Assembly (NCBI GenBank): GCA_030831885.1
Contig: JAURKF010000024.1
Location: 1 to 9,287 of the forward strand
Length of the DNA: 9,287 nt
Reading direction: 5' to 3'
DNA from: Flavobacteriales bacterium
GTDB lineage: Bacteria > Bacteroidota > Bacteroidia > Flavobacteriales > UA16
Shown here: positions 1 through 6,708 of the stretch, piece by piece
Position numbering within the stretch: the stretch's first letter is position 1
How the letters are laid out: each line of letters starts with the position of its first letter
Program-made: the position numbers and the translations under genes
Notes under the pieces: generated by a model
Database searches by the model: none
Told to the model about the DNA's origin: nothing
Seen by the model: the letters and a program-made list of their open reading frames with translations, nothing else

Positions 1-331
1 AGAAACGGAAGACTTGCTGGGAGAACATGGCCTCGAAGCAGTAATTGTGAAAAATCGCGTGAATGGTGAACAGCGAACCCTCAAGGCTACCGGCTTTTTT
101 GTAGCCATTGGCCATAAGCCCAACACCGATGTGTTCAAGCCGTGGATTAATATGGATGAAACAGGTTACATTCTAAATGTTCCCGGGTCGTCGAAAACCA
201 ATATCGAAGGTGTTTTCGTGGCCGGTGATGCTGCCGATAAAACCTACCGCCAAGCAATTACTGCAGCAGGTACAGGGTGCATGGCAGCGCTAGATGCCGA
301 GCGCTATCTAGCATCTAAGGGCATACATTGA
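1..331 (+). CDS. trxB: Thioredoxin reductase, C-terminal fragment (5' end outside window)
   Basis: Thioredoxin reductase is a cytoplasmic FAD enzyme that uses NADPH to reduce thioredoxin. Only about the last 109 codons are present. The frame is open from base 2 and the gene begins upstream of the window, so the in-frame TTG at 14 is an internal codon. Visible marks are GFFVAIGHKPNT, the end of the NADPH domain, and then the C-terminal FAD-binding segment GVFVAGDAADKTYRQAIT followed by AAGTGCMAALDAERYL. In this family that segment contacts the flavin and is nearly identical in E. coli TrxB. The redox CxxC and the N-terminal FAD motif lie outside the window and cannot be checked. The gene ends in TGA and is followed 30 nt later by a strong hairpin terminator. 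Close relatives such as ferredoxin-NADP reductases share the fold, but the YRQAIT/GTGCMAA signature favours TrxB. Confidence 0.95.
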   Translation, partial: ETEDLLGEHGLEAVIVKNRVNGEQRTLKATGFFVAIGHKPNTDVFKPWINMDETGYILNVPGSSKTNIEGVFVAGDAADKTYRQAITAAGTGCMAALDAERYLASKGIH

Positions 332-361
332 TAAAAGAACTTGACACTTACCACTGAAATT

Positions 362-390
362 AAAAAAGGTCCTTTGAAAGGACCTTTTTT
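362..390. terminator. Bidirectional intrinsic terminator between trxB and tRNA-His
   Basis: A perfect 14-bp palindrome is centred on a single G (AAAAAAGGTCCTTT, G, AAAGGACCTTTTTT). In practice it would fold as a GC-containing stem with a short loop, flanked by an A-run on one side and a T-run on the other. Because it is symmetrical, each strand gives a hairpin followed by a U-tract. It lies 30 nt after the trxB stop on the plus strand and 9 nt after the tRNA-His 3' end on the minus strand, so it can end both convergent transcripts. Confidence 0.9.
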
Positions 391-399
391 CTTTGGTAG

Positions 400-473
400 G
401 GTGATCGATGGGGATCGAACCCACGACGGCCAGAACCACAATCTGGAGCTCTACCAACTGAGCTACGACCACC
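400..473 (-). tRNA. tRNA-His (anticodon GTG)
   Basis: The reverse complement folds as a complete cloverleaf. It has an 8-bp acceptor stem including an encoded extra G at position -1 paired with C73, which is the histidine identity element. The D-arm is GCTCAGTTGGTAGAGC. The anticodon arm has CCAGA/TCTGG around the loop TTGTGGT, giving anticodon GTG. The T-arm contains GTGGGTTCGATCCCCAT, with a terminal G-T pair, and there is also a G-T pair in the acceptor stem. The 3' CCA is not encoded (the next bases read CTA), so it must be added by tRNA nucleotidyltransferase. The gene runs towards trxB and shares the terminator at 362-390. It is a single gene with no adjacent tRNA. Confidence 0.97.
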
Positions 474-489
474 GTTTAAAATGCGGGAG

Positions 490-520
490 CAAATTAAATG
501 TATTTTTCCGTTTCCGACAA
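490..520 (-). promoter_or_regulatory. Possible promoter for tRNA-His
   Basis: On the minus strand, TTG (520-518) is followed 20 nt later by TTAATTTG (497-490). This matches 7 of 8 positions of the Bacteroidota -7 consensus TAnnTTTG, with a -33 TTG at near-normal spacing. It would place transcription start about 10 nt before the mature tRNA 5' end. The sequence is AT-rich, so a chance match is possible. Confidence 0.3.
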
Positions 521-571
521 GTTTAAAATCATGTAATCGTTTAAGCGTAGATTGCGAACACTCTTTCACCT

Positions 572-1714
572 GTGCAGGACATCCGTCTAAATATCCTTTT
601 TACCTCGAGCTGGTATCCTAGTCAGGCCCACCGCACGGTTGGCAACTTTGTACAACGTCATGCTGAGGCTATCGCTACAAGACATAATGTATGGGTTCTT
701 TATGTGGCTTCGCTGCCCAACTGGAACGGACCACCTCGCATCGACGAGCACACTGAGAAAAATGTTTGCACAACCATCGTTTACTGCAAATCGGGGTTCT
801 TTTCAAAGCGTAAGGCTTTTATTAAGGGAGCCTACCATTTAATCCGTGCAAAATCAACTGCATTCGATATTGTTCACCATAACATACTATGGCCTCACGG
901 CTGGCAGGCTCGGTGGTTAAAGAGCAAATTTAATTTACCCTATATCGTTACAGAGCATTGGACCGGCTACGATTCAGCAAATAAATCGAAACGCCATCCC
1001 ATGCTTGCCTGGATGTCTAAATTCAGCTCCAAACATGCGTCTTTCATTTGCCCGGTGACAGCAGATCTACAACATAAAATGATCGAATTCGGAATTCACG
1101 GAAATTATCAGGTCGTTCCCAATGTCGTAGATGTAAGTCTTTTCCATCCATCAAAAGCTGAGAATACCACTATACAATTTTTACACGTCAGCTCATTGGT
1201 TGATCACCATAAAAACATCAGTGGCATCCTTCGCTCTTGGAAAGTTATTTCTGATAAACTGTCCAACATACACCTCTCACTTGGGGGTGATGGACCTATA
1301 GAGTATTGGAGAAACGAAGCGATAAGATTAGAAATTCGACCAGACAGCATTGATTTTTTCGGTGAAATTTCGTGGCAAGAAGTGGCTCATAAAATGGAGG
1401 AAAGTCATGCGCTTCTTCTATTCAGTAATTTCGAAAATCTCCCATGCGTTATCGTTGAGGCATTGGCATGCGGACTACCCATAATCAGCACGCGCGTAGG
1501 CGGCATCAGTGAACATATACAATCCGAACGCGGAATATTGGTTGACCCCGGAGATGAAGCATCTCTTGCCGATGCCATTATGCATATAGCAAGCAATATC
1601 TCGACATTCAATAAAGAATCACTCAGAAACTACGCCATTCAACACTTCAGCAACGAAGCCGTTGCGGATGCATTTCATTCGTTGTATATGCAGTCACTGA
1701 AACAGAAGCTTTAA
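572..1714 (+). CDS. GT4-family (GT-B fold) glycosyltransferase
   Basis: This is a 380-aa predicted cytoplasmic or membrane-associated enzyme that transfers a sugar from a nucleotide-sugar donor, probably onto a cell-surface glycan or lipid acceptor. The exact sugars cannot be read from sequence. The N-terminal domain opens with the Rossmann strand LNILFTSSWYP and the acceptor-side segment GNFVQRHAEAIA (residues 24-35). The mid-protein VVPNVVD (181-187) is typical of GT4 members just before the donor domain. The donor domain begins near residue 201 and carries GGDGP (238-242) and the EX7E motif (Glu288 and Glu296), followed by ALACGLPIISTRVGGISE. Length is normal for the family. The start is GTG at 572. 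The frame has a TAG at 548-550 and no ATG nearby, so GTG is the only usual start. There is no Shine-Dalgarno sequence. No other glycan genes are adjacent, so the pathway is unknown. It overlaps the convergent RND gene by 4 bp. Confidence 0.9.
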   Translation: MQDIRLNILFTSSWYPSQAHRTVGNFVQRHAEAIATRHNVWVLYVASLPNWNGPPRIDEHTEKNVCTTIVYCKSGFFSKRKAFIKGAYHLIRAKSTAFDIVHHNILWPHGWQARWLKSKFNLPYIVTEHWTGYDSANKSKRHPMLAWMSKFSSKHASFICPVTADLQHKMIEFGIHGNYQVVPNVVDVSLFHPSKAENTTIQFLHVSSLVDHHKNISGILRSWKVISDKLSNIHLSLGGDGPIEYWRNEAIRLEIRPDSIDFFGEISWQEVAHKMEESHALLLFSNFENLPCVIVEALACGLPIISTRVGGISEHIQSERGILVDPGDEASLADAIMHIASNISTFNKESLRNYAIQHFSNEAVADAFHSLYMQSLKQKL

Positions 1715-3963
1715 CCTCGGCGCTTGTAAAAGAAAATAATTACCAATGGTGATACGAGAAGCTCTGCTATCAAGGCAATAAACAGCGTAAGACTTATAAG
1801 CAGACCGATATAGAACGTGCCCATGAAATCCGACAAGATGAGTGTGAGGAAGCCCCCGCTCAAAATAAGAGTCGTTACCACCATCGCTTTACCGGTTGTT
1901 AGAAAGGTTCTCTTAACGGCATACAAAGGACTCAGTCCTTCACGCAGCAGTGTGCGCACCCTCGCAAGAAAATGAATGGTATCATCGACTGCTATACCAA
2001 AAGCAATATTGAATATGATCGAAGTGGATACTTTCAGAGGAATACCTGCAAATCCCATGATTCCTCCAACTATTACCAGCGGAATTAGGTTCGGTATAAT
2101 GGTCAGAAGAATCATCTTGGGAGATTTATAGACAAATCCCATTATTAGGCCTATTACAACAACAGACAATAACAGGTCCCAAACCATATTCTCGACCAAA
2201 TAGCGATTATTGAGATCAATGAGATGGGCTGTGCCAGTGACCTTATACTCGAATCTGGTCTTACAATTATTCACAATGAATGATTCGAGTTTTAAATTAA
2301 GAGACTCATAGTGATTCCTTCCGTAATCTCCGATCTTTCCTGCAATGCGAAGTACACGAACCTCACTATTGTATTGCATCTTCATGAGTTCGCCAAACTC
2401 CTTCCTAGCCAACATTTTGTTTAAACGACGTAACTCTGTGCTATCATCAGGGATTCGGTAGAATTCACGTAAACCGGCATTGTTGGCCTGATTCACACTC
2501 TTCAAAATTTCCGAATAAGACACGAGCGAACCAACACCGTACACCTCGCGCAGCCATGTGTTTAGAGTATCCATGTCGTGCATAAAAGCAGGATCGCTCA
2601 GTTGCGAGTCATCGGAAAGCGTGATTGCCATTTCAAAAGGCCTGCAACCAGAAAAGTTCTTCTCCATGAAAAAGAACTCCTGCTTTAGACGATGCTCATC
2701 GCGCAAATCTTCAAGCATTTTATTATCGACATCTACCTTATAAATCCCTACCACACTGATAACGCATACCAGTATCGTGCACAACACTATGATGTAACGA
2801 CGGCGAATTATCCAACGAAGTGCTGCATGCAATTTATTCGTCCAAAAATCATCGGCCAATGCAAACGTGTTAAGACGTGCTGGCTGAGCAAGAAAAAGAA
2901 TGGCCGGCAATAAACTATAGGTAAGTCCGTAGGCGAGCATGATTCCTACTGAGGTATAGATTCCAAACTTGCTGATAGGTTCAATATTGGAGAGCACCAA
3001 CGTGAGAAAGCCAATCGATGTAGTGAGTGCGGTAAGGAAAGTAGCTAATCGAATGCTCTTAAATGCATAGCGTATCGCCTCTCTTTTCTCCCTACCGTTT
3101 CGCAGTTCCTGCATGTATTTGGTTAAGACATGCACGGAATCGCTCATGCCCACAACAAATAGAATCGTGGGTAATACTGTCAACATCAAATCGAGATCGT
3201 TGCCCAGTATGCGAATGAATCCAAGAGTCCACAAAATGGAAATCAATACAACCATGGTAGGAATAAGTATTCCCCAAGCCGATCGAAAAGCGATATAAAG
3301 GAAAATGGTCGTTAGAAATAAGCTTAGAGAAATGAATAAGATGAGCTCCTGTAGCATGAGCTCAACATATAATTTCTGACCAAGGGCTCTGCCGATTAGA
3401 TGCGTTTTAGAGAAATGATATTGTCCTGTAACCTTTTCAATATTCTCGGTCAGCAAATCGCACCGTTCTTTCGAAAGCTTCTGTGTATGTCGCAAATGAA
3501 TTGCGACCGTCTTATAATCTTCCGAAAAAAACCAACCAACCAAACCCGGGGTTAATGCCAACTCCGTTGAGTCCACGGAATAGGTTTCCGGTTCTCTAAA
3601 TCTAAGCATCGGCACTTCAATAACCTGCCCAAGAACCGGGTCTCGAATAATACGCTTCAACCGTGTTGGACCCGCCGCTGCCGTCACATCAGGAACTGAA
3701 TCCAGTGCATTATTGAGACTATCAACACGCTCTAAAAAATCAGATTGGAATACCGAGCCATCGTTTTCGAGAGCTACAATAAAAAAATCATTGTCTGTTT
3801 CAAAACGTTCTCGCAACTCAAGGTAAAACTCCGTTTCAGAATCATCCTTAGGGAAAAAAGCCTCAAAATCATAACTGAATTTCAATCCTGAAATTGACCA
3901 AGCACATCCTATAGAAATAATTAGGACTGCAACGATGACCAATATGGACGTTCTTCTCTGCAT
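1711..3963 (-). CDS. RND/MMPL-family transporter-like membrane protein
   Basis: This 750-aa inner-membrane protein has two-fold RND architecture. TM1 is at about residues 5-25, a periplasmic domain at 26-205, TM2-6 at about 207-360, TM7 at about 388-408, a second periplasmic domain at 410-595, and TM8-12 at about 596-745. Each repeat carries the acidic TM4 signature, GMSDSVH (Asp275) and GIAVDDTIHF (Asp660, Asp661), which in RND proteins forms the proton-relay site. The LKFSYDFEAFFPKDD segment after TM1 is also typical. It is far shorter than AcrB-type drug pumps (about 1,050 aa) and fits the MMPL/HpnN-like, sterol-sensing-domain-related group, whose members often move lipids or hydrophobic molecules. 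The substrate is unknown. The reading frame extends up to TTG at 3984, but ATG at 3963 is preferred because it directly precedes a basic stretch and TM1. It follows mscL by 57 nt with no terminator, so co-transcription is likely. No adaptor or outer-membrane partner is adjacent. Confidence 0.88.
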   Translation of the reverse strand: MQRRTSILVIVAVLIISIGCAWSISGLKFSYDFEAFFPKDDSETEFYLELRERFETDNDFFIVALENDGSVFQSDFLERVDSLNNALDSVPDVTAAAGPTRLKRIIRDPVLGQVIEVPMLRFREPETYSVDSTELALTPGLVGWFFSEDYKTVAIHLRHTQKLSKERCDLLTENIEKVTGQYHFSKTHLIGRALGQKLYVELMLQELILFISLSLFLTTIFLYIAFRSAWGILIPTMVVLISILWTLGFIRILGNDLDLMLTVLPTILFVVGMSDSVHVLTKYMQELRNGREKREAIRYAFKSIRLATFLTALTTSIGFLTLVLSNIEPISKFGIYTSVGIMLAYGLTYSLLPAILFLAQPARLNTFALADDFWTNKLHAALRWIIRRRYIIVLCTILVCVISVVGIYKVDVDNKMLEDLRDEHRLKQEFFFMEKNFSGCRPFEMAITLSDDSQLSDPAFMHDMDTLNTWLREVYGVGSLVSYSEILKSVNQANNAGLREFYRIPDDSTELRRLNKMLARKEFGELMKMQYNSEVRVLRIAGKIGDYGRNHYESLNLKLESFIVNNCKTRFEYKVTGTAHLIDLNNRYLVENMVWDLLLSVVVIGLIMGFVYKSPKMILLTIIPNLIPLVIVGGIMGFAGIPLKVSTSIIFNIAFGIAVDDTIHFLARVRTLLREGLSPLYAVKRTFLTTGKAMVVTTLILSGGFLTLILSDFMGTFYIGLLISLTLFIALIAELLVSPLVIIFFYKRRG

Positions 3964-4020
3964 AGCTCGGTTGCAGACAAACAATTGGCTAGGTCGATAG
4001 TTTAAATAACGAAGAAATAA

Positions 4021-4458
4021 TCAAGATTTTTTCAAGGAATCGCGGATTTCTTCGAGCAATTGTTCTGTGCGGCTCGATTCCGGTTCACTCGGCGCTTCAG
4101 CATTGCGCAATTTATTCATGGCTTTAATTACCAAAAACATGAAAAAAGAAATCATGACAAACTCAATGGTAACTGTGATAAAAGATCCGTAGGCGATAAC
4201 CGGACCTATTTCTTTAGCCTTTTCGAGCGATAAACCACTTCCGCTCGCCTCAGCAATTTGTCTAGCTGCGCGCACATTCTCCGATAACGCAATGTATAAA
4301 TTGGAAAAATCACGTCCCTGAATGAGCCCAACCAAAGGCAAAACCATTCCGTCAATGAAAGCAGACGCTACTTTTCCAAACGCAGCCCCCATAACAAAAG
4401 CAACTGCCATATCCATTAAGTTGCCTCGCAAGGCAAATTGCTTAAACTCCTTTAACAT
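4021..4458 (-). CDS. mscL: Large-conductance mechanosensitive channel MscL
   Basis: MscL is a homopentameric inner-membrane channel that opens under membrane tension to release solutes during hypo-osmotic shock. From ATG at 4458 the protein is 145 aa, slightly longer than E. coli MscL (136). It begins MLKEFKQFALRGNLMDMAVA, the amphipathic N-terminal helix plus RGN signature. TM1 is at about residues 14-45 with the packing motif GAAFGK (24-29). A periplasmic loop spans about 48-88, TM2 is at about 90-115, and the C-terminal bundle helix ends in LLEEIRDSLKK. The gating position equivalent to E. coli Gly22 is Ala20, as in the Mycobacterium tuberculosis protein. A TTG six codons upstream would also be in frame, but the ATG matches the family start. 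The gene follows the dnaK terminator and has a -7-like box just upstream. It probably shares a transcript with the downstream RND gene. Confidence 0.96.
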   Translation of the reverse strand: MLKEFKQFALRGNLMDMAVAFVMGAAFGKVASAFIDGMVLPLVGLIQGRDFSNLYIALSENVRAARQIAEASGSGLSLEKAKEIGPVIAYGSFITVTIEFVMISFFMFLVIKAMNKLRNAEAPSEPESSRTEQLLEEIRDSLKKS

Positions 4459-4473
4459 AAACGTATGTTTTCC

Positions 4474-4481
4474 CAAATATA
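4474..4481 (-). promoter_or_regulatory. Possible mscL promoter -7 box (TATATTTG)
   Basis: The minus strand reads TATATTTG, an exact match to the Bacteroidota -7 consensus TAnnTTTG, 15 nt before the preferred mscL ATG. It directly abuts the T-tract of the dnaK terminator. No convincing TTG is present at the usual -33 distance, and the implied leader would be very short (about 10 nt). The placement makes sense because mscL needs its own start if dnaK transcripts end at the hairpin. Confidence 0.35.
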
Positions 4482-4508
4482 AAGAAGGCCCGCAGATAAC
4501 TGCAGGCC
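4481..4508 (-). terminator. Intrinsic terminator of dnaK
   Basis: On the minus strand a 9-bp stem GGCCTGCAG / CTGCGGGCC, with one U-G pair and the loop TTAT, is followed by TTCTTT. It lies 25 nt after the dnaK TAG stop. The hairpin is GC-rich, although the U-tract is interrupted, so some read-through into mscL is possible. Confidence 0.8.
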
Positions 4509-4533
4509 ATCTGTATTTTGACAGATAATTAGA

Positions 4534-6435
4534 CTACTTTTTATCGTCCTTTATTTCTTCAAAATCGACATCCGTTACCTCGGCATCTTGACTACCAGCC
4601 GTATTGCCAGCCGATTGTCCTTCGTTTGAAGACGCATTATACATATCAGTAGCAGCTGCACCGAAGACGCTATTGAGATTTTCGATCGCCGCTTTGCAAC
4701 GATTAACGTCTTTCTCGGCATGAGCCTGCTTCAGTTCAGATAGTGCCTGTTCAATAGGCTCCTTTTTATCGGCAGGAATCTTATCCCCGAATTCCTTCAT
4801 CTGCTTTTCAGTTTGGAAAATAAGTGCGTCTGCTTGATTGATTGTATCGACTTGCTCGCGGGCCGCACGGTCGCTTTCAGCATTCATTTCGGCCTCGCGC
4901 TTCATCTTTTCAATTTCCTCTTTGCTCAGACCTGATGATGCCTGAATACGAATATTCTGCTCCTTACCCGTTGCCTTGTCCTTTGCACTTACGTGAATTA
5001 TACCGTTGGCATCTATATCGAATGTTACCTCAATTTGAGGCACTCCGCGCGGAGCAGCCGGCAGACCATCGAGGTGGAAGCGACCGATTGTACGGTTGTC
5101 CTTAGCCATAGAACGCTCACCTTGAAGTACGTGAATTTCAACGCTTGGCTGACTATCACTCGCAGTTGAGAATACCTCGCTTTTCTTGGTAGGTATGGTG
5201 GTGTTTGCTTCGATTAACTTGGTCATTACACCTCCCATAGTTTCAATACCGAGTGCAAGAGGCGTTACATCGAGAAGCAATACATCTTTCACTTCACCCG
5301 TCAATACACCTCCCTGAATTGCTGCGCCAATGGCAACTACTTCATCCGGATTTACTCCCTTGGAAGGCTCCTTTCCGAAGTACTTCTTTACGGCGTCTTG
5401 AATGGCCGGGATACGGGTTGAGCCTCCTACGAGTATCACTTCATTGATATCCTTTACAGAAATTCCTGCCTTCTTAAGCGCACTCTCGCAAGGTGCAATA
5501 GTTCGCTGAATAAGACTATCCGCTAACTGCTCAAACTTCGCACGCGACATGGTTTTGACCAAGTGTTTGGGAATTCCATCTACCGGCATGATGTAAGGCA
5601 GATTGATTTCGGTCGATGTGCTTGATGAAAGCTCAATCTTGGCCTTTTCTGCCGCTTCTTTCAAGCGTTGAAGTGCCATTGGATCTTTGGTCAGATCGAA
5701 TTGATTTCCGTTCTCATTTTTGAACTCTTGCACCAACCAATCGATGATAACCTGATCGAAGTCGTCACCACCCAAGTGTGTGTCACCATCGGTCGACAAT
5801 ACTTCGAAAACACCTTCACCCAATTCAAGCACCGATACGTCGTGAGTACCACCACCACAGTCGAATACAACGATTTTAATATCGTGCGCCTTTTTATCGA
5901 GACCGTAGGCCAAAGCAGCAGCAGTTGGTTCGTTGATGATACGCTTAACGGTTAATCCGGCAATTTCTCCAGCTTCTTTCGTAGCCTGTCGTTGTGCATC
6001 ATTGAAATACGCAGGAACGGTGATTACAGCGTCTGTAACCTCATGACCCAGATAGTCCTCCGCGGTTTTCTTCATTTTCTGAAGCACCATTGCAGAAATT
6101 TCCTGCGGTGTATAATTACGATCATCGATTTTCACACGCGGGGTGTTTCCATCCCCCTTGACCACTTCATATGGTACGCGAGAAACCTCACGTGTGCATT
6201 CGTCGTAGCTGCTTCCCATGAAGCGCTTAATTGAATAAATCGTTTTGCGCGGATTGGTGATTGCCTGACGCTTGGCGGGATCGCCCACCTTACGCTCGCC
6301 GCCTTCTACAAAAGCCACCACCGAAGGAGTTGTGCGTTTTCCTTCGCTGTTGGCTATTACCACCGGCTCGTTTCCTTCCATCACAGCAACACAGCTGTTG
6401 GTAGTTCCTAAGTCTATGCCTATTACTTTACTCAT
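4534..6435 (-). CDS. dnaK: Chaperone protein DnaK (Hsp70)
   Basis: DnaK is a cytoplasmic ATP-dependent chaperone that works with DnaJ and GrpE in folding nascent and stress-damaged proteins. The protein is 633 aa from ATG at 6435, a usual length. The nucleotide-binding domain carries phosphate-1 [13 protein letters not shown] (6-18), the connect-1 segment [14 protein letters not shown] (167-180), the phosphate-2 region CGGGTHD (193-199) and the adenosine motif LVGGSTRIP. The linker [15 protein letters not shown] leads into the substrate-binding domain. A helical lid follows, then a variable tail ending in [12 protein letters not shown]. Thr197, equivalent to E. coli Thr199, is kept, but the neighbours Leu195 and Phe200 of E. 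coli are Cys193 and His198 here. The reading frame runs 26 codons further upstream, but homology begins at this ATG and the extension crosses a leader inverted repeat. dnaJ and grpE are not adjacent. No CIRCE operator is visible. The leader is A-rich without a Shine-Dalgarno sequence. Confidence 0.98.
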   Translation of the reverse strand: MSKVIGIDLGTTNSCVAVMEGNEPVVIANSEGKRTTPSVVAFVEGGERKVGDPAKRQAITNPRKTIYSIKRFMGSSYDECTREVSRVPYEVVKGDGNTPRVKIDDRNYTPQEISAMVLQKMKKTAEDYLGHEVTDAVITVPAYFNDAQRQATKEAGEIAGLTVKRIINEPTAAALAYGLDKKAHDIKIVVFDCGGGTHDVSVLELGEGVFEVLSTDGDTHLGGDDFDQVIIDWLVQEFKNENGNQFDLTKDPMALQRLKEAAEKAKIELSSSTSTEINLPYIMPVDGIPKHLVKTMSRAKFEQLADSLIQRTIAPCESALKKAGISVKDINEVILVGGSTRIPAIQDAVKKYFGKEPSKGVNPDEVVAIGAAIQGGVLTGEVKDVLLLDVTPLALGIETMGGVMTKLIEANTTIPTKKSEVFSTASDSQPSVEIHVLQGERSMAKDNRTIGRFHLDGLPAAPRGVPQIEVTFDIDANGIIHVSAKDKATGKEQNIRIQASSGLSKEEIEKMKREAEMNAESDRAAREQVDTINQADALIFQTEKQMKEFGDKIPADKKEPIEQALSELKQAHAEKDVNRCKAAIENLNSVFGAAATDMYNASSNEGQSAGNTAGSQDAEVTDVDFEEIKDDKK

Positions 6436-6502
6436 GGTATTGATTTTCTTATTATTAGAGTTTGTTTGACGACACCCGCTTTTCAACCACCTTGCCATCT
6501 GA

Positions 6503-6527
6503 ATTTTCAGCAATTCCTGCTGAAAAT
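6503..6527. repeat. Perfect 10-bp inverted repeat upstream of dnaK
   Basis: ATTTTCAGCA (6503-6512) and TGCTGAAAAT (6518-6527) are exact reverse complements separated by 5 nt. The element lies 67 nt upstream of the dnaK ATG, within the 273-bp divergent gap to the patatin gene. It is not CIRCE (TTAGCACTC-N9-GAGTGCTAA), and neither strand has a U-tract after it, so it is not a standard terminator. It could be a dimeric-regulator operator or a leader hairpin. In the rest of the 6436-6708 gap I see no convincing gene, RNA or consensus promoter. Confidence 0.6.
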
Positions 6528-6708
6528 GTGTCAGTATTCGTGCTTTGTCCTTTTATTTTACGACAAGACAATGAATAGAAACGAACTTTTTGTCACAATT
6601 CAACCTTTCAATCAAACTAACATTGGAATCCAAGGCCCTTAGAGTTCATCATTAAAAATCATGCTGTGAGACTAACCAAAAGGCCGTAAATCGATGCACT
6701 TTTGAACT

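Noticed and set aside
341..526. Open frames across the terminator and tRNA-His.
   Set aside because: They run through a structured tRNA gene and a terminator palindrome, so they are not coding.
474..529. Direct repeat GTTTAAAAT at 474-482 and 521-529.
   Set aside because: Only 9 bp of AT-rich sequence with no further copies nearby. Likely chance.
400..571. tRNA-His next to a glycosyltransferase, suggesting a tRNA-borne genomic island.
   Set aside because: Integration uses the tRNA 3' end, which faces trxB. No integrase, attachment-site duplicate or composition shift is seen near the glycosyltransferase.
3964..4020. The RND frame continues open up to the mscL TGA in the same frame, suggesting a possible MscL-RND read-through fusion.
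   Set aside because: The TGA is a clear stop after the normal MscL C-terminus, an ATG precedes TM1 of the RND protein, and a shared frame has a one-in-three chance.
4842..5447. Open frames on the plus strand inside dnaK (and similar ones inside the RND and patatin genes).
   Set aside because: They are antisense shadows of strongly conserved coding sequence, with low-complexity, unprotein-like translations and no start context.
6436..6513. N-terminal extension of DnaK by 26 residues from the upstream in-frame ATG at 6513.
   Set aside because: The extension does not resemble DnaK, homology starts exactly at [12 protein letters not shown], and the extension lies over the leader inverted repeat.
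6703..6708. Upstream ATG at 6694 as the patatin start.
   Set aside because: It is in frame but meets TGA at 6703-6705, before the GTG at 6709.
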